Source: Acidobacteriota bacterium (GTDB lineage: Bacteria > Acidobacteriota > Terriglobia > Bryobacterales > Bryobacteraceae). Taken from it: a DNA stretch of 35,626 nt. Location of the stretch: contig JAEZIJ010000017.1 of NCBI GenBank assembly GCA_023436715.1, positions 1 through 35,626 of the forward strand. The letters run 5' to 3'. Shown one piece after another: positions 23,362 through 31,576 of this stretch. The position numbers and the translations under genes are program-made. Under the pieces are notes generated by a model, which searched no databases, was not told the DNA's origin, and saw only the letters and a list, made by a program, of their open reading frames with translations. The first letter of the stretch is position 1, and every line of letters starts with the position of its first letter.

Positions 23362-24495
23362 ATGACCGCCAGACAACTGCGGGCCATTGCCAGGCAGAAC
23401 GGCACTCCGGTCGTCATCATCGACCACGAGATCATACGGCGTAATTACGCCGCCTTTCGCAAGCAGTTGCCGAAAGTGCAGGCGTATTACGCCGTAAAAG
23501 CGAATCCGGCGCCCGAGATAGTCCGAACCCTTTATCGGGCGGGCGCCAGTTTCGACGTTGCGTCGCTGCCGGAGTTCCTGCTGGTTCACGAGAACATCGA
23601 GCACCTTCCGCCCAAGGAGCGGCAGGATTTCATCTGGGACAAGATCGTCTACGCCAACCCCATCAAGCCGAAGGAAACGCTGAAAGCCCTGGACGAATAC
23701 AAGCCGCTTGTCACCTGCGACAATTTCGAAGAGCTCCGGAAGGTGAAGCGCTATGCGCCGCACGCCGGAATCGCAATCAGGCTGCGCGTTCCGAACACCG
23801 GCTCCATGGTTGAGCTGTCGTCGAAGTTCGGGTGCGATCCGGGCGAAGCGGTTGACATGGTGCAGGAAGCTCACCGGATCGGCCTCGTTGTCGAGGCGCT
23901 GAGTTTCCACGTCGGCAGCCAGTGTACGAACTTCGACAATTTCGTCAAGGCGTTGAACATGGCGGCCGCGGTCATGCGGGAGGCCAGGACGCGCGGGGTT
24001 GAGATCAAAATTCTGGATATCGGGGGCGGGTTTCCGGCGCGCTACGATCGCCACGTAAAGCCTTTTAGCGCGCTGGCCAGGCTATTGAATGCGGAAATCG
24101 CCCGGCTGTTCCCGAAAGACATCGAGATTCTCGCGGAACCCGGCCGCTTCCTGGTGGCTACCGCCGCCACCGCCGTCGCCCGAATTATCGGGAAGGCTGT
24201 GCGCGACGGCAAGACTTGCTACTACATCGACGACAGCGTTTACCATACCTTTTCAGGCATCATCTTCGACCACTGCCCGTATCACTTCAAATCTTTCAAG
24301 AAGGGCGCGACCGAGATCTGCGCCGTTTTTGGACAGACCTGCGATGGCCTCGATACCATCTCGCAATCCGAGGAGCTGCCCGATCTGGCGATCGACGACC
24401 TCGTGTATTCGGAGAATATCGGCGCATACAGTAACGCCTCATCGACCTGGTTCAACGGTTTCCCGCCCGCGAAGGTAGTGCACATCAACGTTTAG
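23362..24495 (+). CDS. ornithine decarboxylase-like PLP enzyme (fold type III)
   Basis: This 377-residue enzyme should decarboxylate ornithine to putrescine (or lysine to cadaverine). Lys46 in YYAVKANP binds PLP. HVGSQC, ILDIGGGFP and LAEPGRFLV bind the cofactor phosphate and ring. FGQTCDGLD with Cys327 provides the catalytic cysteine from the other subunit of the dimer, and YSENIGAYS is the conserved tail. This is the short eukaryotic-type decarboxylase related to alanine racemase, not the long E. coli SpeC. The ATG lies five bases after the stop of the deoxyhypusine-synthase-like gene, so they are one operon and probably consecutive steps: putrescine supply, then aminobutyl transfer. Ornithine is the most likely substrate, but lysine cannot be excluded. 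Confidence 0.9.
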   Translation: MTARQLRAIARQNGTPVVIIDHEIIRRNYAAFRKQLPKVQAYYAVKANPAPEIVRTLYRAGASFDVASLPEFLLVHENIEHLPPKERQDFIWDKIVYANPIKPKETLKALDEYKPLVTCDNFEELRKVKRYAPHAGIAIRLRVPNTGSMVELSSKFGCDPGEAVDMVQEAHRIGLVVEALSFHVGSQCTNFDNFVKALNMAAAVMREARTRGVEIKILDIGGGFPARYDRHVKPFSALARLLNAEIARLFPKDIEILAEPGRFLVATAATAVARIIGKAVRDGKTCYYIDDSVYHTFSGIIFDHCPYHFKSFKKGATEICAVFGQTCDGLDTISQSEELPDLAIDDLVYSENIGAYSNASSTWFNGFPPAKVVHINV

Positions 24496-24523
24496 TGTCA
24501 ATCCCGGCCGGGAGCGTTTGTGG

Positions 24524-24529
24524 TATTCT
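24524..24529 (+). promoter_or_regulatory. -10-like hexamer of the sugar isomerase gene, leaderless type
   Basis: TATTCT ends 8 nt before ATG 24538 and no Shine-Dalgarno sequence is present. The predicted transcript would begin about two bases before the start codon. Confidence 0.35.
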
Positions 24530-24537
24530 GCACTCGC

Positions 24538-25380
24538 ATGAACACAGGTAAGGATTTCTCGCGACGTTCGTTTCTCGCGCTGGCGGGCGCGGCTCCGTTG
24601 GCGGCTGCGGCCGCGCGCGGCAAGAAAGTCCCGATCGGCCTCGAACTGTTCTCGGTGCGCGGCGATTTGCAGAAGGACCTGATGGGCACGGTGCGCGCCG
24701 TGGCTAAGATGGGCTACCAGTGCGTCGAGTTCTTCTCGCCGTATTACGACTGGACTCCGGAGAAGGCCAAAGAGGTCCGCAAGGAGCTCGATGACCTGGG
24801 CATCAAGTGCTATTCCACGCATAACAGCGCCAGTTCTTTCGCGCCGGACAAGATCGGGAAGGCGATCGAGCTGAACCAGACCATCGGCAGCAAGTACATT
24901 GTGATGGCCTCGCCCGGACGCGTGACCGGCATCGACGGCTGGAAGAAGGTGGCCGAGACGCTGAACCAGGCTTCGGAGACGGCGAAGAAGGCCGGGATGG
25001 CGGTTGGGTACCACAATCACCAGGCCGAGTGGAGGCCGGTCGACGGGCAGAAACCGCTGGAACTCTTGGCGGCGAACACCAACAAAAACGTGGTGCTGCA
25101 ACTCGACGTGGGTACGACCGTGGAGACGGGCAATGATCCGGTGGCGTGGATCGAGCGCAACCCGGGCCGCATCAAAGTGGTGCACCTGAAGGACTGGTCG
25201 CCCGACAAAGGATACAAGGTGCTGTTCGGTGAAGGCGCTTCGCCGTGGAAGAAAGTCTTCGACGCGGCGGAGAAGAAGGGCGGCGTGGAGTTCTACCTGA
25301 TCGAGCAGGAAGGCAGCGATCTGTCCGAGATAGAGACGGCAAAGCGCTGCCTGGAGATTTACCGCAAGCTGCGGGCGTAA
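24538..25380 (+). CDS. Tat-exported sugar phosphate isomerase/epimerase (xylose-isomerase-like TIM barrel)
   Basis: The 280-residue product starts with a textbook twin-arginine signal, SRRSFLALAGAAPLAAAAA. The mature part is an AP endonuclease family 2-like barrel: IGLELFSVRGDLQKD, MGYQCVEFF, AVGYHNHQAEW, LQLDVGTT and KVVHLKDW carry the His, Asp and Glu metal ligands typical of sugar isomerases and epimerases. It should act on a sugar or inositol-like compound outside the cytoplasm; the substrate is unknown. ATG 24538 places the Tat motif correctly and is preceded by TATTCT, not by a ribosome site. It converges on the amidohydrolase gene with a GC-rich palindrome between them. Confidence 0.88.
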   Translation: MNTGKDFSRRSFLALAGAAPLAAAAARGKKVPIGLELFSVRGDLQKDLMGTVRAVAKMGYQCVEFFSPYYDWTPEKAKEVRKELDDLGIKCYSTHNSASSFAPDKIGKAIELNQTIGSKYIVMASPGRVTGIDGWKKVAETLNQASETAKKAGMAVGYHNHQAEWRPVDGQKPLELLAANTNKNVVLQLDVGTTVETGNDPVAWIERNPGRIKVVHLKDWSPDKGYKVLFGEGASPWKKVFDAAEKKGGVEFYLIEQEGSDLSEIETAKRCLEIYRKLRA

Positions 25381-25392
25381 CAAAGAGTGAGC

Positions 25393-25412
25393 GGGCCGGG
25401 CCTGCCCGGCCC
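25393..25412. repeat. REP-like palindrome between convergent genes, possible terminator
   Basis: GGGCCGGGC (25393-25401) and GCCCGGCCC (25404-25412) form a 9-bp stem with a two-base centre. It matches, on the opposite strand, the palindrome at 40-61, including the adjacent GTAGGGGCC. It fills the 32-bp gap between the isomerase and amidohydrolase stops, so it may end transcription from both sides. Confidence 0.6.
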
Positions 25413-26330
25413 CTACGTCCAGCCGTAGAGCTTCATCGCGTTCAGGCCGCGGATTTTGTCGCGGTCTGCTTCGGACGCGAAATCGAACATCATCTCGAGC
25501 AGACGGCTCTGCCTCGCGAAGTCGGCCTCATTCTGCCCGAGCCCGCCCCAGATCATCCGGCCGGGGCCGAACGCGTCGAAAGCCTTGCGCACGATGGGCG
25601 CGGCGTCCTTGAACGGGTAGGCCTGCTTCGACGAGTAGTTCACCCCGGAGTACTTCATATACACGTTAGGCAACCGGGCCAGCTTGAGCACTCCCTCGAA
25701 CTCGGCGGGGGTGCCCTGGCCGGCGCGCGCGAGGTGGTCGAGGATCACATTGACCTTCGGGAACTGTGCCGCGAGTTCGCCGATTTGCGGCGCATGGCAG
25801 GGGAGGAAGTGCATCTGGATGGCGAGGCCGAGCGCCTGTACTTTCCGCCACGTTGTTTGCATGGCGGGGTGGCGCATATCGCGGCCCGCGATGGCGCCGT
25901 CGTGTGTGGGGGGCTCGCCCGGTTTGCCCATCTCGTGAATGCGGAGCGCCACGATCCGCTTGGGGTGTTTCTTCACCAGCGCTTCCATGCGGGCGGGCGT
26001 ATCCGGCGCGATGGGGTCGAACAGGCACGTGCCCTTGAAGAACCCGGCCCTGGGCTCATGGGCGAAGCAGTATTCGAGGTAGCCGTGATCGTCCTGGTAG
26101 GGTTCAGGGTGGACGATCACGACGTGGTCGAACTTCGACGCGGCGAATGCGGCGTAGGCTTCGAGCGGAGCGGGCGCGGGCTTGTAAGGCGCGTTCGGAT
26201 GAACCGGAAATCGCTGCCGATCGGCGGCGAACAGGTGGATGTGCGTATCCACGAGCGGGCGGCCGGGCGCGAGCGCCCAAGCGGCCGCCGCGCCGCCGAG
26301 TAGCTCTCTGCGAGTTAGCGTGTTGGCCAT
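25413..26330 (-). CDS. Tat-exported amidohydrolase family 2 protein
   Basis: The 305-residue product begins TLTRRELLGGAAAAWALA, a twin-arginine signal, followed by VDTHIHLF, the metal-binding HxH of the amidohydrolase superfamily. Later blocks are QMHFLPC, VILDHLAR and WGGLGQNEADF; in this group a His and an Asp complete the metal site, and the last segment here reads WGGLG, where an Asp or Ser is more usual. It probably hydrolyses or decarboxylates a lactone or aromatic acid, but the substrate is unknown. It starts six bases after the stop of the protease reading frame upstream, so the two are likely cotranscribed. Confidence 0.85.
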   Translation of the reverse strand: MANTLTRRELLGGAAAAWALAPGRPLVDTHIHLFAADRQRFPVHPNAPYKPAPAPLEAYAAFAASKFDHVVIVHPEPYQDDHGYLEYCFAHEPRAGFFKGTCLFDPIAPDTPARMEALVKKHPKRIVALRIHEMGKPGEPPTHDGAIAGRDMRHPAMQTTWRKVQALGLAIQMHFLPCHAPQIGELAAQFPKVNVILDHLARAGQGTPAEFEGVLKLARLPNVYMKYSGVNYSSKQAYPFKDAAPIVRKAFDAFGPGRMIWGGLGQNEADFARQSRLLEMMFDFASEADRDKIRGLNAMKLYGWT

Positions 26331-26336
26331 AAGAAC

Positions 26337-27190
26337 CTACTTTTTGTGGTAATTCGGGTAAGCCGGCTTCTTGTACGTGCGCGGCGGGTTCTTTTCCAGT
26401 TCCGCGAGCACGGTCTCGACGGCTTTTTCCAACTGCGGGTCGCGGCCGGCGCGGACTGCCTGCGGGTCGTAATCCACTTCGATGTCCGGGGCTACGCCGT
26501 GGTTCTCCACGTCCCATTCGCCTTCGGTGTTGTAGAACGCCAGGTTCGGCGCGGTCACGCGCCCGCCATCCATCAGGGCAGGGAAGCCGAAGATTCCGAC
26601 CAGGCCGCCCCAGGTGCGCTTGCCGACCAGTTTGCCGATAGCCGCCTTGCGGAACATCCAGGGCATCATGTCGCCGCCCGAGCCCGCTTGCTCGTTGATG
26701 ATCATCGCTTTCGGGCCGAAGATCGAACCGACGGGCGTGGTGAATTCCTTTCCCCACCGCGTGGTGAAGAAGTTCATCAGCGGACGGCGCATGTAGTCGA
26801 TGATGTAGTCGGCCGCGCTGCCGCCGCCGTTGAACCGCTCATCGATGACCGCGCCCTGCTTATCCACCTGGGCGAAGTAGTAGCGGTTGAAATTGGTGTA
26901 GCCGCCGACGGACGTGTTCGGCAGGTAGACGTAGGCGAGCCGGCCCTTGCTGAGCTGATCCACTTTGCGGCGGTTGTCTTCGATCCACGCAAGGTTGCGC
27001 AACCCGAATTCATTGTCCACGGGGACCACCGTCACTTCGCGCGCATTGGTTCCGGCCGGGTCAGGCCCCACCTTGAGGAGCACGGATTTGCCGGCCGTCG
27101 CCTCGAAGAAGCTGTAGAGGTTGTCGGAATCGCGCAGGTCGCGCCCGTTCACAGCGAGGAGGTACTCGCCGGCAACCACATTCACGCCCG
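26337..27190 (-). CDS. 3' part of a tricorn-like S41 protease, separated by a frameshift
   Basis: This frame holds about 284 residues of the C-terminal tricorn-like protease. It begins in the PDZ region (VNVVAGEYLLAVNGRDL) and continues through AYVYLPNT, VIDERFNGGG and INEQAGSGGDMMP, which carries the nucleophile Ser (codon 26679-26681). Without the shift it has no own start that makes biological sense: the open frame extends back to 27272 but reads through sequence of the other frame. The catalytic His lies in the upstream frame, so this piece alone would be inactive. It is followed six bases later by the amidohydrolase start. Confidence 0.75.
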
Positions 27191-29562
27191 GGCTGCGTGA
27201 GCGGGGCGCGAAGCTCAGGATTCCAGTTCTCTCCGTTGTAGACTCGCGCGAATCTGTACCGGCCGTTCTCAATGCGGTAATCGGCGCCGAGCAGGCCTCC
27301 GCGCACCCGCCTGATCTCCGGCATTGCCCCGCCGCCCACGTAGAGGTGCCCGACCGAAAGCTCGCCCAGCATCTCAGAGAACAGGTAGTTCAGCTCGGCG
27401 CGGCTCCCGATACCGTGGAGATACGGCTCGTACTTTGCGCTCGTGGTTTTCAGATCGACCCCATGCAGGCCGGGATCATAGAAGAAGTCGCGCTCGATGC
27501 GCCAAACTTCGCGGTAGATCTGCCGCCACTCTTCGCGAGGTTCGACGCGGGCTTCCATCGCGTCCACCTTCAGCGCGCCCTCGCCAGGCTTGGGCGGCGC
27601 CGCCGTCCCGGCAATGATCCATTGCTCGCCCTTGCGGAACAGCATTTTCTCGCCGTTTGCGGATACGACGAACGCCCGCAGGCCATCCGTCACCTTTTCC
27701 GGCTTGCGCGTCTTCATCTCGAACTTGTGGAGCGTGTCGCCCTGCGGCGGGCCTTGCAGCGGCGCTACCGGCGGCCCTTCCAGCAGAAACAGAACGCCCG
27801 CCTTTCCCGCCGCCAGCCCGGTGTAATTGCGTGCCGGCATCGGCAAAGCGAGGACGCGCTGGCTGATTCCGTCGAAATCGACGCGGACCGTGAGTTCTTT
27901 TTTCTTCTCCTCCGGCTTGGCTTTCTCTTCGGGTTTCGCCGCGGCGTCCTTTTCCTCGTCGCTCTCGGGGGCGAGCGGGGAGGGCAGATCCTTGCGCAAA
28001 ACGACGACATAGGCGCTGCGGGAAACCGGACGATTCATGCCCGACATGTCGAGCCACCCTCTGGCCGGACCGGCGTCCGTGCTGGCGGTGAAGAACAGGT
28101 GCTCGCCGTTCTTATCGAACGCGGCGAAGCGGGCGTCGCTCATGCCGTCCGTGATCTGCTGTGGCTTGCCGGTTTCGAGCGAGTAGACGAACACGGCGCG
28201 CATGTGGCTCTGCAACTGTTTCGTGTAGGCGAGCCAGCGGCTGTCGGGTGCCCACACCGGGTCGAGCCCGCCGTCGGGGGCGTGGTACGTATCCGTATCG
28301 ACGCGCACCGGAGTTCGCTTGTCGAGGTCCAGGTACCAGATGTTTTGCGCGTGGTCGGTGTAGGCGATCTTCTTGCTATCGGGAGACCAGATCGGGTTGT
28401 AGTAGAAGCCGGGCGCAAGCGTGATCTTCGTGACATCGCCGAGGCCGTTCTGCGCGCGCAGGTGGAGCGCGTACTCGCCGGTCTCATCGGAGAAATAGGC
28501 TATGCGCTTGCCGTCGGGCGACCACGAAGGGAATCGCTCGGCTATGCCCGGGGTGTTCGTGATGTTGCGCACGTCCCCTTTGTCGGCCGGGACCGTGAGG
28601 ATCTCGCCGCGCGCCTCAAAGACCGCCCTGGCGCCCGTTGGCGACAGTTCCACGCTCTCAATGGATCTGGCCAGCCTCTCGAATCTCGGGCGGACGGCCG
28701 CAAGGTCGGCCGCGACGCGGATGTCGAGCATGCGCGGTTTCCCGCTCTTCAAATCGAGCAGGCCGATCTTGCCGAACTGCTCGTAGACGATCGCGCCCGG
28801 ACCCGCTGAGGCGGCCTTGAGGTCGAGGCCAGCGTTCGGCAACGCCTGCGCGACCTTCTTCGATTTCAGGTCGTAGGCAAACAGGGTGACGGGGCCGCTG
28901 CGGTCGGAAAGAAAGTACACCTTATCGCCGATCCACATCGGAGCGAAGTCGTTCGAGTTTTCGCGCGGGATCTTCTCGATGCGGGAGTCGGAGAGATCGG
29001 CGAGCCAGATCTTCGCGGTCAGGCCGCCGCGGTACCGTTTCCAGGATTCGAAGGCGCGCGCGAGGGGCATGTAGGCGATACGGGAGCCGTCGGGAGAGTA
29101 GGAGCCTTCTTCGGCCAGCGGGAGAGGCAACTCCGTGGGCAAACCGCTGCCGTCCACCGGCACGGTGAAGAGGCGGCTGAACCGCGAGTAACTGGCGCGC
29201 TGCGAGCGGAAGAGGATTCGCTTCCCGTCCGGCGTCCAGCCCAGCACGGTATCCGGCCCGGGATGCCAGGTGAGGCGCCGCGGCACGCCGCCGGAGGCTG
29301 GGACGACGTACACGTCCTGGTTGCCGTCATACTCGCCGGTGAAGGCGACCTGCGTGCCGTCCGGCGAGAACACCGGATCGGTTTCGGTGCCCTGACCGCT
29401 GGTTAACTGCCGCGCCTGGCCGCCTTCGCGGCTGACGCTCCACAGGTCGCCCGCGTGCGAGAACACGATCTCGGTGCGGCTCAAGGTAGGCTTCTGAAGC
29501 AACTGCGCCTGCGCGGAGCAGGCGGCAATAAGCAGGGTGATAGCCGGGACGAGGAATTTCAT
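27061..29562 (-). CDS. 5' part of a tricorn-like S41 protease (beta-propeller and start of catalytic region), frameshifted
   Basis: Read to its stop this frame gives 833 residues, of which about 790 are homologous to tricorn-like proteases. The N-terminus MKFLVPAITLLIAACSAQAQ is a Sec or lipoprotein signal (IAAC is a fair lipobox). It is followed by a long run of WD40/TolB-like repeats with FSPDGTQVAF, WSPDGKRIAY and WSPDSKKIAY, a Lys/Glu-rich spacer near residues 530-545, and the C1 domain. LGELSVGHLYVGG holds the catalytic His (codon 27346-27348). After LRAPLTQPG the frame leaves the family sequence and ends in an unrelated Arg/Cys-rich tail. AGGAGG lies seven bases before ATG 29562. The restored protein would be about 1070 residues and would degrade peptides outside the cytoplasm. 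Confidence 0.8.
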   Translation of the reverse strand: MKFLVPAITLLIAACSAQAQLLQKPTLSRTEIVFSHAGDLWSVSREGGQARQLTSGQGTETDPVFSPDGTQVAFTGEYDGNQDVYVVPASGGVPRRLTWHPGPDTVLGWTPDGKRILFRSQRASYSRFSRLFTVPVDGSGLPTELPLPLAEEGSYSPDGSRIAYMPLARAFESWKRYRGGLTAKIWLADLSDSRIEKIPRENSNDFAPMWIGDKVYFLSDRSGPVTLFAYDLKSKKVAQALPNAGLDLKAASAGPGAIVYEQFGKIGLLDLKSGKPRMLDIRVAADLAAVRPRFERLARSIESVELSPTGARAVFEARGEILTVPADKGDVRNITNTPGIAERFPSWSPDGKRIAYFSDETGEYALHLRAQNGLGDVTKITLAPGFYYNPIWSPDSKKIAYTDHAQNIWYLDLDKRTPVRVDTDTYHAPDGGLDPVWAPDSRWLAYTKQLQSHMRAVFVYSLETGKPQQITDGMSDARFAAFDKNGEHLFFTASTDAGPARGWLDMSGMNRPVSRSAYVVVLRKDLPSPLAPESDEEKDAAAKPEEKAKPEEKKKELTVRVDFDGISQRVLALPMPARNYTGLAAGKAGVLFLLEGPPVAPLQGPPQGDTLHKFEMKTRKPEKVTDGLRAFVVSANGEKMLFRKGEQWIIAGTAAPPKPGEGALKVDAMEARVEPREEWRQIYREVWRIERDFFYDPGLHGVDLKTTSAKYEPYLHGIGSRAELNYLFSEMLGELSVGHLYVGGGAMPEIRRVRGGLLGADYRIENGRYRFARVYNGENWNPELRAPLTQPGRECGCRRVPPRCERARPARFRQPLQLLRGDGRQIRAPQGGA
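27186..27193 (-). other. frameshift site in the tricorn-like protease
   Basis: The family sequence TQPGVNV is recovered only if one base of the CCCGGG run (27187-27192) is skipped. The sequence before it is coherent in one frame and after it in the +1 frame. This could be an assembly or sequencing indel, a real pseudogene lesion, or a slip at a CCC-G proline codon. Confidence 0.7.
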
Positions 29563-29666
29563 CGGTACGCCTCCTGAAATCGGAAAACGTACCGAGTATA
29601 TCGGAAAACCGCTCTCCCGAAAATCACGGTCGACCGGCCACGGGGCGAAGCGTGCAGAGCCCCCGA

Positions 29667-29780
29667 ACTCCCTTGAAAATCACCGGGCCCGCCCCCGCGA
29701 GGGAGCGGTCCTGCCCGGTACAGTTTTCATCACCTTCGGTGGGCCGCTAACCCATGAGGCACTCCGTTGAAAGTCACCGG
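29667..29780. repeat. direct repeats and second copy of the dispersed intergenic element
   Basis: Two 20-bp direct repeats of the form ACTCC-TTGAAA-TCACCGG lie at 29667-29686 and 29761-29780, matching at 18 of 20 positions. Between them is the exact copy (29705-29722) of the sequence at 2681-2698 and the CCGC-GAGGGA-GCGG hairpin (29695-29708). The element lies in the 407-bp gap between purH and the protease gene, which holds no gene I can support. Confidence 0.55.
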
Positions 29781-29792
29781 CTCATGTGGGAT

Positions 29793-29875
29793 CAGCCCTT
29801 CTGGGCTGCCGTCGCGCTTCGGCGCGGCGCGTGGCTTCACGCCGGGCCAACGCCCCGCGGCGGGGCAGAAGCCCC
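29793..29875. repeat. cluster of GC-rich hairpins
   Basis: Successive stems are CAGCCC-TTCT-GGGCTG (29793-29808), GCCCCG-CGG-CGGGGC (29852-29866) and GGGGC-AGAA-GCCCC (29862-29875, overlapping the previous one). Such mosaics are typical of REP-type intergenic elements. No open reading frame here has coding character. Confidence 0.5.
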
Positions 29876-29930
29876 GGCCCCACAAGGCTTTCCTCGCTAA
29901 CCGCGGTCCGCCGTCTTCGATCCACCGATG

Positions 29931-29956
29931 GCAGACGACACAAAACGATCGTCTGC
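29931..29956 (-). terminator. hairpin after purH
   Basis: GCAGACGA (29931-29938) and TCGTCTGC (29949-29956) form an 8-bp stem with a 10-nt loop, 13 bases after the purH stop in the direction of transcription. The following sequence is not T-rich, so it is a weak or factor-aided terminator at best. Confidence 0.4.
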
Positions 29957-29969
29957 CCCACTCGGCTTT

Positions 29970-31526
29970 CTAGTGGCGGAAGTGGCGCACTCCGGTGAAT
30001 ACCATGGCGAGGCCCAAACGGTCGGCCGCTTCGATCACCTCGTTGTCGCGGATTGAGCCGCCCGGCTGGATAACGGCCGTAATGCCGTGCTTCGCCGCTT
30101 CCTCAACGCCATCCGGGAACGGGAAAAAGGCGTCGGAGGCGACGACCGTTCCGGCCAGCGGCAACACCGCCTTCATCGCACCGATCTTCACCGAATCCAC
30201 GCGGCTCATCTGCCCGGCGCCGACCGTCACCGATTGGCCCTCGCGGGCGTACACAATGGCGTTCGACTTCACGTGCTTCGAGACTTTCCAGCCGAACAGC
30301 ATCGCGCGCCACTCCTCTTCGGTGGGGGCGCGGCGGGTTTTTACCTGAACCTGAGCGCGATCGAGGCGGTGCACGTCGGGCGTCTGCGCGAGGAACCCGC
30401 CGGTGATCGACTTCATCACGAGTTCGGGGCCAGCACTCGGCTCCACTCTGAGCAGGCGGAGGTTCTTCTTGCCGGTGAGGATCGCGAGGGCTTCCTGGGT
30501 GTAATCCGGCGCGGCGATTGCCTCAACGAAGGTCTTGGCGATTTCGCGCGCGGTCTCTTCTTCAACCGGCCGGTTGAAGGCGAGCACTCCTCCGTAGGCG
30601 GACACCGGATCTGCTTCGAAGGCCTTGCGGTAGCTTTCGGCTTGCGTCGTCTGCTCGGCGCAGCCGCACGGATTGGTGTGCTTGATAATGGCGGCGGCCG
30701 GTCCTTCGAACTCCCAAATGAGCTGCCACGCGGCGTCGAGATCCACCAGGTTGTTGTAGGAAAGCTCCTTGCCGTGGAGTTGCTCAGCGCCGGCGATGCC
30801 GGACCGTCCGGTGGCGTAAAGGGCAGCCGACTGGTGAGGGTTTTCACCGTAGCGTAGGTCGAACGCACGGTCCGCACGAATGTCGAGCGCCGGCGGCAGC
30901 ACCGGAGTGCTCTCGACGTACTTCTCGTCTTCCACGGTGATCTTCGCGAGGCGGGCGCTGATGGCGCGGTCGTAATCCGCCGTGAGCCGGAAAGCCTTCT
31001 TCGCCAGCCGCCAGCGAGTGGCGAGCGAGACCGAGCCGCCGCATTCCTCCATCTCCCGGGCGATCGCCTCGTAGTCCTCCGGCGAGACAACCACGGCCAC
31101 ATCCTGGTAGTTCTTGGCCGCCGCGCGAATCATGGTGGGTCCGCCGATATCGATGTTTTCAATCAGTTCCGGAACCGTGGTGCCCTCGCGTGCGGCCGCC
31201 TTCTCGAACGCGTAGAGGTTGACGACGACCATGTCGATAGTCGCGATGCCGTGTTCGGCGAGCGCCTTGACGTGCTCGGGGTTGTCGCGAATGGCGAGCA
31301 CGCCCGCGGCGATTCTAGGATGTATGGTTTTCACGCGGCCGTCGAGCATTTCGGGAAACCCGGTCACGTCCGAGACATCGCGCACCTTCAGGCCGGCTTC
31401 CTTGAGCGAGCGCGCCGTGCCGCCGGTTGAGATGATCTCACAACCCATGGCGGCGAGCCGCCGCGCGAAGTCCGCTACACCCGTCTTATCCGTAACACTG
31501 ATCAAAACCCGTTGAATGTTGGACAT
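29970..31526 (-). CDS. purH: bifunctional AICAR formyltransferase/IMP cyclohydrolase
   Basis: This 518-residue enzyme performs the last two steps of IMP synthesis. The N-terminal MGS-like cyclohydrolase domain shows VLISVTDKTG, STGGTARSL, DGRVKTIHPRIAAG and ENIDIGGPTMIRAAAKN. The C-terminal formyltransferase domain shows LRYGENPHQ, KELSYNNL, IIKHTNPCG with the catalytic Lys-His, and the ending FTGVRHFRH. The length is normal. ATG 31526 begins the conserved MSNIQRVLISVTD; there is no ribosome site, but TACAAT lies 9 nt upstream, so the mRNA may be leaderless. It diverges from the isocitrate dehydrogenase gene across 50 bp. Confidence 0.96.
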   Translation of the reverse strand: MSNIQRVLISVTDKTGVADFARRLAAMGCEIISTGGTARSLKEAGLKVRDVSDVTGFPEMLDGRVKTIHPRIAAGVLAIRDNPEHVKALAEHGIATIDMVVVNLYAFEKAAAREGTTVPELIENIDIGGPTMIRAAAKNYQDVAVVVSPEDYEAIAREMEECGGSVSLATRWRLAKKAFRLTADYDRAISARLAKITVEDEKYVESTPVLPPALDIRADRAFDLRYGENPHQSAALYATGRSGIAGAEQLHGKELSYNNLVDLDAAWQLIWEFEGPAAAIIKHTNPCGCAEQTTQAESYRKAFEADPVSAYGGVLAFNRPVEEETAREIAKTFVEAIAAPDYTQEALAILTGKKNLRLLRVEPSAGPELVMKSITGGFLAQTPDVHRLDRAQVQVKTRRAPTEEEWRAMLFGWKVSKHVKSNAIVYAREGQSVTVGAGQMSRVDSVKIGAMKAVLPLAGTVVASDAFFPFPDGVEEAAKHGITAVIQPGGSIRDNEVIEAADRLGLAMVFTGVRHFRH

Positions 31527-31535
31527 GGAAACTTT

Positions 31536-31541
31536 ATTGTA
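31536..31541 (-). promoter_or_regulatory. -10-like hexamer of purH, leaderless type
   Basis: Minus-strand TACAAT (five of six matches to TATAAT) ends 9 nt before ATG 31526. The predicted mRNA would start two or three bases before the start codon. No -35 box is clear. Confidence 0.4.
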
Positions 31542-31564
31542 GCCCGCGCCGCCGCGCTCGCGGA

Positions 31565-31570
31565 TATGAT
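31565..31570 (+). promoter_or_regulatory. -10-like hexamer of the isocitrate dehydrogenase gene, leaderless type
   Basis: TATGAT (five of six matches to TATAAT) ends 6 nt before GTG 31577, so transcription would begin at the start codon itself. The AGGAG between them is only one base from the GTG, too close to work as a normal ribosome site. Confidence 0.4.
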
Positions 31571-31576
31571 AGGAGC

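Noticed and set aside
27121..28809. Plus-strand 562-codon frame opposite the tricorn-like protease
   Set aside because: It mirrors the propeller repeats and has no recognisable domain or ribosome site.
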